This document shows, piece after piece, positions 1 through 7,259 of a stretch of 64,000 nt of DNA. This DNA comes from Eubacterium uniforme (lineage in GTDB: Bacteria > Bacillota > Clostridia > Lachnospirales > Lachnospiraceae). Location: contig NZ_FUXZ01000003.1 of NCBI RefSeq assembly GCF_900167115.1, positions 288,440 to 352,439 of the forward strand. Direction: 5' to 3'. The notes under the pieces are model-generated. The model saw nothing but the letters and a program-made list of their open reading frames with translations, was not told the origin of the DNA and did not search any database. The stretch's first letter is position 1. Every line of letters begins with the position of its first letter. Made by a program: the position numbers and the translations under genes.

Positions 1-213
1 ATCCCACTTTGTTCCCTTTACAATTTCAACACTCGATCTATCTAAATCAATATCTAAATCTTCGCATGCACCAATTTCAATGTTACCACTTTTTTGTTTT
101 CCTAAGTCTGCACCAACTACATGGATCTTAATTCCAACTATAACACATATTACCGTAACAATTCCTAATACAAATATATAAACACTTCCAAATCCACTCT
201 TCTTCTTTTCCAT
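1..213 (-). CDS. membrane-anchored protein, N-terminal part (possible DUF4097-type)
   Basis: Only the first 71 codons are in the window; the rest lies beyond position 1. The start ATG at 213 has a GGAGG-type site 8 bases upstream, inside the 18-base gap after the HAAS gene. The visible protein has a short basic head (MEKKKSGFG), one hydrophobic segment (about residues 10-30), then an exported part with alternating acidic and hydrophobic residues (IEIGACEDLDIDLDRSSVEI). In Firmicutes the order PadR, HAAS protein, then a DUF4097/putative adhesin beta-strand protein is common, and the visible part fits that. The family call is inference because the beta-repeat region is not seen. It is probably the third gene of the operon led by the PadR gene. 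Confidence 0.6.
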   Translation of the reverse strand, partial: MEKKKSGFGSVYIFVLGIVTVICVIVGIKIHVVGADLGKQKSGNIEIGACEDLDIDLDRSSVEIVKGTKWD

Positions 214-231
214 TTGTTCATCCCTCCAAAA

Positions 232-1257
232 TTAAAATTTCTTCTTTTCCATAGTTGCTGTGTCAATTAAATATTTTATAACTCCAGCTATTGGCCATAT
301 AAGCCATGATGTTCCCCAGTTAAAAGTTAAAAATGATTCAATTAAATAAATACAAGTAACTGTTGGCCAGTATAACTTCATGATATCTTCTGTCTTTTGA
401 TCCTTATAAACCTTAACTCCTTCATTTACATAAGAGCCAACCATTGTATTACCATCACTTGCCTTTGTTAAATTCTTATATCCTTTCATAACACCATTTG
501 CTACGATTATAAGTAATACACCTAATGCAATAAGTGAAAACAATGCAACTGGTGAAGCAATCTCCTCAGTAAAAACTCTTACATCCTTATCAAAATCTAT
601 CTCTGAAAGAACTGCTGCTGGGAACCAGCAAATAGCACAAAATACAATTCCTATCGCTCTAATAACTGCATATACCTTTGAATTACTATCCATATCAAAC
701 TTAATCTGACTAGCTGTCTGATAATCTAAAACACATAACTCATTTTTAATGAATTTCCATTTCTTCATAATTGAACTTGAAACAACAAAAAGTATTACCG
801 CGATAAGAAAAATTGGGAAAATAGTACTTACAACTACGACATCTTCTATCCACTCTTCAAGATAATCCGCATCAACTAAAGCACTAACAGTAATAGCTGG
901 AATATAAGCAATTATACATAAGAATACACCAAATGCTCTTAAGAAGGATGCTTTATGGTTATCCTTTAAATACTGCTTAGCATCTACAGGTGTTAACTTT
1001 CTTGCATTAGCATAAACTGGATTTTCATTAACCTGTTTTACTGTTTCATTAATTCCTAAATCATCAGCGATTTCATTCAAATTACCAAATTCAGAAATTA
1101 CAATTCCAACTGCCTCATTCTCTGTTTTTCCTTCCTCGATAAGTTCATTATACTTATCTTCCATCATCTGTGATAATTCATTCTTTGCTTTAAGAACTTC
1201 ATCAGTATGTGGTAGATTTGCAAACATGTTATCAAGATAATTTTTTATAGTTTCCAT
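232..1257 (-). CDS. HAAS (DUF1700-like) signalling-domain membrane protein
   Basis: A 341-residue membrane protein. Residues 1-70 form a helical, acidic N-terminal module (METIKNYLDNMF, then FGNLNEIADDLGI) typical of the HAAS domain, which in Firmicutes is almost always encoded beside a PadR regulator. It is followed by about six hydrophobic segments near residues 105-127, 140-163, 205-223, 236-258 and two around 300-332. The gene starts 11 bases after the PadR stop, so the two are co-transcribed. HAAS proteins are thought to relay envelope signals or tune the PadR regulon, but no biochemical activity can be read from this sequence. Good ribosome binding site (GAGGGAAA) before ATG 1257. Family call is confident; exact role unknown. 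Confidence 0.8.
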   Translation of the reverse strand: METIKNYLDNMFANLPHTDEVLKAKNELSQMMEDKYNELIEEGKTENEAVGIVISEFGNLNEIADDLGINETVKQVNENPVYANARKLTPVDAKQYLKDNHKASFLRAFGVFLCIIAYIPAITVSALVDADYLEEWIEDVVVVSTIFPIFLIAVILFVVSSSIMKKWKFIKNELCVLDYQTASQIKFDMDSNSKVYAVIRAIGIVFCAICWFPAAVLSEIDFDKDVRVFTEEIASPVALFSLIALGVLLIIVANGVMKGYKNLTKASDGNTMVGSYVNEGVKVYKDQKTEDIMKLYWPTVTCIYLIESFLTFNWGTSWLIWPIAGVIKYLIDTATMEKKKF

Positions 1258-1268
1258 GATTTTCCCTC

Positions 1269-1610
1269 CTAATTACTCTCAATGAATTTTTCAATTACAT
1301 CCTTTGTGAGATTCCATTCTTCACATTTCTCTTTATAATAATTTATTCCAGCCTCTGTGATCCTATAATAGGTTCTCCTTTTACTATTACCTTCTGTTCC
1401 GGCTTCAGCTACAAAACTTTCAATGTAACCATTCTTTTCCATTCTTGTAAACGCCGAATACAACGTTGTTTCCTTTATGATATATTTCTCATCAGATAAC
1501 TGTTTTATCTGTTTTGAAATTTCATAACCATATGACGGATTTTTCTGTAAGATATAAAGAATAATTGTATCATTATATCCTCTAATTACATCACTACTAA
1601 TCTGTAACAT
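1269..1610 (-). CDS. PadR-family transcriptional regulator
   Basis: A 113-residue winged-helix protein. The N-terminal stretch (RGYNDTIILYILQKNPSYGYEIS) and the following helix and wing (IKETTLYSAFTRMEKNGYI, then RTYYRITEAG) are the classic PadR signature, and the length fits the small subfamily without a long C-terminal dimerisation helix. It is first in an operon with the HAAS protein and a membrane-anchored protein. A strong promoter and three tandem 14-bp repeats sit just upstream, so autoregulation is likely. The ligand is not predictable. AGGAGGAAAG precedes ATG 1610. Confidence 0.9.
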   Translation of the reverse strand: MLQISSDVIRGYNDTIILYILQKNPSYGYEISKQIKQLSDEKYIIKETTLYSAFTRMEKNGYIESFVAEAGTEGNSKRRTYYRITEAGINYYKEKCEEWNLTKDVIEKFIESN

Positions 1611-1687
1611 TTCTTTCCTCCTTTTTTTACTCTACTCTTTTAAATTATTTCATGTATCTTTTCTTTTCCTTTTTTCTTTCAAGTTTT

Positions 1688-1729
1688 ACTTTATCTGTCG
1701 TACTTTATCTGTCGTACTATATCTGTCGT
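1688..1729. repeat. three tandem 14-bp repeats, probable PadR operator
   Basis: Three abutting copies of ACTTTATCTGTCGT (third copy ACTATATCTGTCGT) at 1688-1701, 1702-1715 and 1716-1729. They begin where transcription from the 1734-1762 promoter should start. The position suits repression by blocking initiation or early elongation. Binding by the PadR protein encoded just downstream is inferred from position. Confidence 0.6.
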
Positions 1730-1733
1730 AGTA

Positions 1734-1762
1734 AATATAACATATCCCCAAATCAGTGTCAA
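1734..1762 (-). promoter_or_regulatory. sigma-A promoter of the PadR operon
   Basis: Read on the minus strand: TTGACA (1762-1757), a 17-base spacer ending in TGT, and TATATT (1739-1734), an extended -10. Predicted transcription start is near 1727, at the edge of the tandem repeats, about 115 bases upstream of the PadR start codon. Confidence 0.75.
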
Positions 1763-1805
1763 CACTTTTTATAAAAAAATATTTTTTTATTTTCCATATC
1801 ATAAG

Positions 1806-1845
1806 AAAACCTCCAGTTTAAGCCATTTCTTAAACTAGAGGTTTT
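1806..1845 (-). terminator. rho-independent terminator of the ABC operon
   Basis: Hairpin with arms AAAACCTC/AGTTTAAG and CTTAAACT/GAGGTTTT, one symmetric mismatch and a 6-base loop, followed on the minus strand by TTTTCTTAT. It lies 46 bases past the permease stop at 1892 and separates the transporter from the PadR operon. Confidence 0.8.
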
Positions 1846-1891
1846 TATCTAACACCTAATCACTTTATTCAATTTAAATAATTACCATAAA

Positions 1892-4663
1892 TTAAATATT
1901 TTCATTTCTAATTGTTTCAATGATATTCTGATTACTATTCTTCTTAACCGCATATCCCATGATAATTGAAACAATAACTATAACAGCTACAATAGATATT
2001 CCAATTCCACTGTATGGCAGTGTATAATAACCAAGTTCCTTATCTCCACCAAGTAACTTATAGGTTACGATAGAAGCGCCTATACCTAATATCAATCCAT
2101 AGAATAATGCCTTCATTCCCATAAATATACTTTCAAGTCGAATCATTCTCTTAAATTCCTTCTTAGTCATTCCAACAGATTTAAGCATAGCAAATTCCTG
2201 GGCTCTTAATCCAATACTTGTTGTAATTGTATTAAATATACTAGTAATACCAATAAGAGTAACTACAATGATAAATCCATATAAAAAGATTGAAATAATA
2301 AGCAAAAGATTTTTAATCATTTTAACTTGTTTATTCTGGTCATTTATGTAATTATACGAATAATTATCCTTCACAAAATCATCTATTTTTTTGCTTAATT
2401 CAGTATCATTTTTGCAAGCAATATAAAAATTCACATCATAATCATACCCCGTATCAGCAAATAATTCTTTAAACATTTTTTCTGATAAAATAAGCGTTGG
2501 TGAATAAGAATATGGACTCTTCATATAATCCGGTTCCTTATACGCTAATGCACTTATTTTTATAGTAACATCTTTTTTAGGATTTTCACTAGGATTTTCA
2601 CTAGAATCTTCCTCGATATCACTTTCTGAATATATATCTACTTTAGCCTTTAATTCATCTCCAGCTTTAAGATTAAGCATATTGAATTTAGAATTTTCAT
2701 ATCTATCTGTTTTTTCATTTAAAACAGAATACTCTAATCCATCAAGATATATAGCTCCATCTTTTATATCATCATAACTCTTGCCTATTTTCTTAGCATA
2801 ATCCTTAAATGTATCTTCATCAACACAATTTACTTCAATTGAATTCTCTGAAAACTGATTTATAAATTCTGAAACATCTAAGTCAGCATCCTTTGCATCC
2901 TGAGTCAGTTTATACATATACTCATCACTGAAATAATCTTTATCAAAATCATAAACATTTAAGTTTATAGCATAAACTACTTCATCAACACCTTTAAATT
3001 TGGCAATTTCCTTAATATTTTTCTTATTAGATTTCTCATAGGAAATCCTACCTGAAATATTATACTTATCATTACCAACCTGATCTCTAACCGATTTATA
3101 TAACCATCCAACAACACTGTTTAATATGATAAAACAAATAATTGTGATAACCATTGCAATTATTGTGGTTCTATATTTCTTCTTATTTCTCTTTAAATTC
3201 TTATATGATAATTCTCCGCCAATACCACAAGTTTTTCTTACTAAAAATGGCACCTTAAGTTTCTTACCTTTAATCTTAATATCTCCGCTATTTCTGATAG
3301 ATTCTATCGGAGAAATTTTAGTAGCTCTTCTTGCACTTCCAAATGATGACAATAAAATTGTTATTATCGCTAATACAACAGCAAATATTATCGCTGGTAT
3401 TGAAACAATAAATGTTAACTTCATGTTTTGCAACATCTCAGCTGGTAATAAAGTATTAGTTATTACTGATAAAATAAATGAAGCCACAAGTCCGAGTATA
3501 ACACCTAATGGAATACCTATCATACCAATATAATATGCTTCATATAAAACACTAAATCTTAACTGTGCCTTAGTAGCTCCAACACTTCTAAGCATACCAT
3601 ACTGTTTTGTCTTTTCTGTAACTGAAATATCAAAACTGTTTTTAATACAAAATACAGAAGCCGCAACAACAATAAGAGAAATAATAAGTGCAAAATTTTG
3701 TAATATCTCGATACCCGCTCCTTTAATTGGATCTATTTCCAAATTAATAAGATATGCATTTACATTTATTGAATATTTAGCTTTATCTATATCTTTTTCT
3801 GCTTTTTCCAAATCTTCTGAAGTTTTACCTTCAAGATTTCCAGTTACTACAAGTTCTAAACTTTCACCATCAATACCTAACAATTCACCAATGATATCAT
3901 ATGATTCTTTTAAAGCATTTTTCTTAAAATATACATACACATCAACCTTATCACCTTCAGTAATATTTACTTTTGCTGAATTTGGAGTCGTAAAGAATGT
4001 AAATCCAGCTGCTCCATAAGCTTCAACATAATTAGATAAACCAGAATAATAACCTGTTACCTTGTATTCTTTTTTCTCTGCATTGATGATCTTTTCGTCG
4101 CCATTTTCTTCATCTACATCATTTTCGACTTTCTCTTCTTCATCGGGATGTTCAATATCTGAATTATAATTAATCACATCTCCTTTATAATTAGTTCTCT
4201 GACCAACATCTAATGTAATAGTATCTCCAATCTCAACCTTCTTATCGTTATTTTTATAGTTTTCAGGAATCAAAACTTCATTATCACCACTAGGAATTTT
4301 ACCTTTACAGACATTCACTCTTAACACATCAAAATCATCCTTAGCAACACTAACAATATTTGCATATGGTTTTTCTGCATCTTCAAGTTCAGCAAATCCT
4401 AAACTTTTTATATATGCATAATCCTTTACCTGTCGATTATTTTCAATATAACTTAAATCCTCATAATCAACTGCTTTTATACTATAATGAAATGCACCCT
4501 TAATTGACTTTTCAAATTCAACTAATGAATTAACTCCCGTCATATACATATCAGCCACAGCTGTAATAAGTGCAACAGACAAGATAACACCAATAATAGT
4601 TACTATTGTTCTCTTTTTATTTAGTTTCATATTCTTTTTAGTAAGCATCTTTAAAAATTTCAT
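1892..4663 (-). CDS. FtsX-like ABC transporter permease (MacB/LolCE type)
   Basis: A 923-residue permease with two FtsX modules. It has one membrane segment near residues 16-37, a large extracytoplasmic domain, and three segments around 315-440 followed by the coupling motif region SARRATKISPIESIRNSG. After a second single segment near 500 comes another acidic extracytoplasmic domain, and finally three more segments near 780-915. Each FtsX module contains the family motif (YGMLRSVGATKAQLR and FAMLKSVGMTKKEFK). The second extracytoplasmic domain has a short SSENPSENP low-complexity duplication. It pairs with the ATPase encoded 51 bases upstream. Such transporters handle peptides, lipids or antimicrobial resistance; the substrate is not readable here. 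Site GAGGAAG precedes ATG 4663. Confidence 0.9.
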   Translation of the reverse strand: MKFLKMLTKKNMKLNKKRTIVTIIGVILSVALITAVADMYMTGVNSLVEFEKSIKGAFHYSIKAVDYEDLSYIENNRQVKDYAYIKSLGFAELEDAEKPYANIVSVAKDDFDVLRVNVCKGKIPSGDNEVLIPENYKNNDKKVEIGDTITLDVGQRTNYKGDVINYNSDIEHPDEEEKVENDVDEENGDEKIINAEKKEYKVTGYYSGLSNYVEAYGAAGFTFFTTPNSAKVNITEGDKVDVYVYFKKNALKESYDIIGELLGIDGESLELVVTGNLEGKTSEDLEKAEKDIDKAKYSINVNAYLINLEIDPIKGAGIEILQNFALIISLIVVAASVFCIKNSFDISVTEKTKQYGMLRSVGATKAQLRFSVLYEAYYIGMIGIPLGVILGLVASFILSVITNTLLPAEMLQNMKLTFIVSIPAIIFAVVLAIITILLSSFGSARRATKISPIESIRNSGDIKIKGKKLKVPFLVRKTCGIGGELSYKNLKRNKKKYRTTIIAMVITIICFIILNSVVGWLYKSVRDQVGNDKYNISGRISYEKSNKKNIKEIAKFKGVDEVVYAINLNVYDFDKDYFSDEYMYKLTQDAKDADLDVSEFINQFSENSIEVNCVDEDTFKDYAKKIGKSYDDIKDGAIYLDGLEYSVLNEKTDRYENSKFNMLNLKAGDELKAKVDIYSESDIEEDSSENPSENPKKDVTIKISALAYKEPDYMKSPYSYSPTLILSEKMFKELFADTGYDYDVNFYIACKNDTELSKKIDDFVKDNYSYNYINDQNKQVKMIKNLLLIISIFLYGFIIVVTLIGITSIFNTITTSIGLRAQEFAMLKSVGMTKKEFKRMIRLESIFMGMKALFYGLILGIGASIVTYKLLGGDKELGYYTLPYSGIGISIVAVIVIVSIIMGYAVKKNSNQNIIETIRNENI

Positions 4664-4714
4664 TTCAATCTTCCTCTACAATTCAATCTAATTGTTTAAT
4701 ATAAATTTTTTCAT

Positions 4715-5383
4715 CTATTCATTAACAATTCTACCATCAGCAATCTTAATAACTCTATCTGCCATCTTGGCAATTTCCATGTTATGTGTAATCATAACTA
4801 TAGTTTGTTTCATCTCTCTATTAGTTTTCTTAAGTAAAGCAACCACCTCATCACTAGACTTAGTATCAAGGTTACCAGTAGGTTCATCTGCAAGTACAAT
4901 TGTAGGTCTTGTAATAAGCGCTCTACCAATGCTTGTTCTCTGCTGCTGACCACCAGAAAGTTCATTAGGAAGATGATTTCTTCTTTGCTTTAATCCAAGT
5001 ACATCAAGCATTGATTCTATCTGATCCTGTTCAACTTTTCTTCCATCAAGAGATAATGGAAGTGTTATATTTTCCTCAACATTTAAAACTGGAATCAAGT
5101 TATAGAACTGATACACAAGTCCTACCTGTCTTCTTCTAAAAATAGCTAACTTTTCATCATCAAAACTAAAAATATCTTTTCCATCAATATAAACCTTTCC
5201 ACTCGTTGGTCTGTCAACGCCACCTAAAAGATGAAGAAGTGTTGATTTACCACTTCCGGATGCTCCGATAATGGCAACAAATTCGCCCTTTTCCACTGAA
5301 AAAGAAACATTATCTAGCGCAACAACTTTAGCCTCATCCTTTCCATATATTTTTGTAAGATTTTCAACTTTTAAAATTTCCAT
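4715..5383 (-). CDS. ABC transporter ATP-binding protein (LolD/MacB type)
   Basis: ATPase partner of the downstream FtsX permease. Walker A GASGSGKST, Q-loop region YQFYNLIPVLNVEEN, signature LSGGQQQR, Walker B IVLADEPTGNLD and H-loop MITHN are all intact, so it should be active. About 222 residues, normal for the family. I chose ATG 5383 over GTG 5386 because the AGGAGA site lies 5 bases before the ATG and only 2 before the GTG. The spacer upstream carries the likely promoter and a GTAAAGTTAC / GTAAGTTAC direct repeat (5587-5607), a possible operator. No regulator gene is adjacent. Confidence 0.92.
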   Translation of the reverse strand: MEILKVENLTKIYGKDEAKVVALDNVSFSVEKGEFVAIIGASGSGKSTLLHLLGGVDRPTSGKVYIDGKDIFSFDDEKLAIFRRRQVGLVYQFYNLIPVLNVEENITLPLSLDGRKVEQDQIESMLDVLGLKQRRNHLPNELSGGQQQRTSIGRALITRPTIVLADEPTGNLDTKSSDEVVALLKKTNREMKQTIVMITHNMEIAKMADRVIKIADGRIVNE

Positions 5384-5745
5384 CACTATCTCCTATCTTT
5401 TCTTTTTATTCTTACCAACTTCTCTGTAAGGTAAAACGGTTCTTTTCCTTCATTATAAATTTTATGATTTCGTTCTTTTCATCTCTTTATAATTTCTTCA
5501 TGACCTCTTTAATTTTTCATGTTCATTCTTTAATCTCTTTATAAATTTCTCTCTTTTTTTCACCTTACAATATGAATTATACATATGTAAAGTTACACGT
5601 AAGTTACTTTGAAAAAATTTTTTTAAATATTCATATCATCCAACATCAAATTTAGTATAATATATATTATCTGAGGTTATTTCATGATATTTACATAAAC
5701 GTAAACATTTATTATATCTAAGCAAGCAAGGAGAAATTATATCAA
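5384..5745. promoter_or_regulatory. divergent intergenic region between ABC operon and folate gene
   Basis: About 360 bases, very T-rich on the plus strand (5400-5560), with no coding signal. It must hold both divergent promoters. For the plus-strand gene, TATAAT at 5656-5661 is the best -10, but no consensus -35 is visible. A direct repeat GTAAAGTTAC then GTAAGTTAC at 5587-5607 is the only operator-like element. The AAGGAG site for the folate gene is at about 5729-5734. Confidence 0.45.
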
Positions 5746-6366
5746 ATGCAATTAAATACATCAAATATTTTAAACAAATCTGTACTTAGAAATGAAATCT
5801 TAAATAAGAGAAAATCTCTTTCAAAAGATAAAATAGCAAATACATCAGAACTTCTGTGTAATAAAATAATTAATCATCCAAAATATAAGGATGCTAACAT
5901 CATTCTTGCCTATATGGCTCAAGATGGTGAGATTGATTTAGAAGTTTTAATGAAAGATGCAATAAGTAAAGACAAAAAAGTATATATACCAAAAGTACTA
6001 AGAAAACATACTATGGAATTTTATAGATATACAAATAAAGATGATTTAGAAATTAGTAACTTTGGAATATTAGAGCCAAAAGAAAAGGAACCATTACAAA
6101 TATCTGAAACAGATCAAATATTTGTAATAGTTCCTGGTGTTGCATTTGATAAATCAGGAAATCGTATAGGCTATGGTGGTGGATTCTATGATACATATCT
6201 TTCAAATCTACTTGATAAATATAATAATAAATCTACTAAAACAAAGATAACTGATAAAACCACATCTTCAATATACACACTTGCACCATGTTACAATTTC
6301 CAATTAATTGACTTTATAAAATCTGAAGATTTTGACATACCAGTTATGGAAGTAATCACTTTATAA
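5746..6366 (+). CDS. 5-formyltetrahydrofolate cyclo-ligase
   Basis: A 206-residue cytoplasmic enzyme that uses ATP to convert 5-formyltetrahydrofolate to 5,10-methenyltetrahydrofolate, recycling a dead-end folate. Evidence: the N-terminal helix with basic residues (LRNEILNKRKSLS) that contacts ATP, the central IILAYMAQDGEID strand, and the family signature NRIGYGGGFYDTYL near residue 140 for nucleotide and metal binding. Length is normal (about 180-205). There is a small extra loop of N/K/T residues after the signature. It is a single plus-strand gene whose stop codon directly abuts the stop of the convergent sirtuin gene. Confidence 0.9.
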   Translation: MQLNTSNILNKSVLRNEILNKRKSLSKDKIANTSELLCNKIINHPKYKDANIILAYMAQDGEIDLEVLMKDAISKDKKVYIPKVLRKHTMEFYRYTNKDDLEISNFGILEPKEKEPLQISETDQIFVIVPGVAFDKSGNRIGYGGGFYDTYLSNLLDKYNNKSTKTKITDKTTSSIYTLAPCYNFQLIDFIKSEDFDIPVMEVITL

Positions 6367-7101
6367 TTACATAAGTTCTAAAGCTTTCTTCATAACCATG
6401 GCAATATCATCATTAATAACAAGATCACATTCCTTATCTGCAGATGTTTTTGATTTATTAATCATGACAAGTTTGCTACCTTTAAAGTAATGTATAAATC
6501 CAGCAGCAGGATAAACTATAAGTGATGTTCCACCTATAATCAAAACGTCTGCATTTGCTATGGCATTAACAGCTCCTCTTATAACTTCATCATCCAAGCC
6601 TTCTTCGTATAAGACAACATCTGGCTTAATAATCCCACCACACTCATCACAAGTAGGTACACCTTCTGCATTAACCACATATTTTTCGTCAAAAAACTTA
6701 TGACATGATGTGCAGTAATTTCTCTTTACACTTCCGTGAAGTTCATAAACAACCTTACTACCTGCTGCCTGATGAAGGCCATCTATATTCTGTGTTACAA
6801 CAGCCTTAAGTTTCCCCATCTCTTCTAACTTAGCAAGTGCCTTATGGCAATCATTAGGAAGAGCATCCTCATAAATTAAATTCTTCTTATAAAAATCATA
6901 AAACTCTTCAGTATGTCTAACATAAAAACTATGTGATACAGCCTGTTCTGGGGTAAAATGTGCATTCAACTTTTTACTATAAAGTCCATCCGAGCTTCTA
7001 AAATCCGGAATATTACTAGCTGTTGAAACACCTGCTCCCCCAAAGAAAACAATGTTATCACTTTCCCTTAAAATCTGTGCTAATTCCTGTATTTTCTCCA
7101 T
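6367..7101 (-). CDS. NAD-dependent protein deacylase (sirtuin)
   Basis: Removes acyl groups from protein lysines using NAD+. Visible motifs: GAGVSTASNIPDFRS (NAD binding), TQNIDGLHQAAG with the catalytic region, ELHGSV with the catalytic His, and a zinc ribbon with CTSC and CDEC pairs. I set the start at ATG 7101 (244 aa), where AGGAGAAGGATT precedes it; a reading frame extends 23 codons further but those residues have no family match. Its stop abuts the stop of the convergent cyclo-ligase with no base between. The ribosome site and start codon form one arm of a perfect 24-bp inverted repeat, with a promoter in the loop. Confidence 0.92.
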   Translation of the reverse strand: MEKIQELAQILRESDNIVFFGGAGVSTASNIPDFRSSDGLYSKKLNAHFTPEQAVSHSFYVRHTEEFYDFYKKNLIYEDALPNDCHKALAKLEEMGKLKAVVTQNIDGLHQAAGSKVVYELHGSVKRNYCTSCHKFFDEKYVVNAEGVPTCDECGGIIKPDVVLYEEGLDDEVIRGAVNAIANADVLIIGGTSLIVYPAAGFIHYFKGSKLVMINKSKTSADKECDLVINDDIAMVMKKALELM

Positions 7102-7195
7102 AATCCTTCTCCTATCTAATAAAAGTATACGTATAATATATATTTTACCACTACAGAATTTATAGTTCAACGAGAAGGATTATGGAGAAAATACA
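7088..7195. repeat. perfect 24-bp inverted repeat flanking the sirtuin promoter
   Basis: Left arm 7088-7111 and right arm 7172-7195 are exact reverse complements; 60 bases lie between. The left arm contains the sirtuin ribosome site, start codon and first codons, and the right arm is a mirror copy upstream. The loop carries the predicted sirtuin promoter. The arrangement resembles small invertible promoter switches. Alternatively, a transcript starting right of 7195 would fold and hide the ribosome site. Confidence 0.85.
7142..7170 (-). promoter_or_regulatory. predicted sirtuin promoter within the inverted-repeat loop
   Basis: Minus strand TTGAAC (7170-7165), 17-base spacer, TAAAAT (7147-7142). 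Transcripts would start near 7135, inside the loop, and so would lack the upstream arm of the inverted repeat. Confidence 0.5.
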
Positions 7196-7206
7196 TAAAA
7201 GCAAAA

Positions 7207-7232
7207 CAGACACCCGCAAATACGAGTGCCTG
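7207..7232 (-). terminator. terminator of the giant adhesin gene
   Basis: Ten-base-pair stem (CAGGCACTCG with CGGGTGTCTG on the minus strand, two G-U pairs) and a 6-base loop, followed by TTTTGCTTTT. It lies 28 bases past the adhesin stop. Confidence 0.75.
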
Positions 7233-7259
7233 CCAAAAAGTTTTTAAAATAGTTCTTAT

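Noticed and set aside
7102..7170. Longer sirtuin start (23 extra residues)
   Set aside because: The extension overlaps the predicted promoter and has no ribosome site, while ATG 7101 has a strong one.
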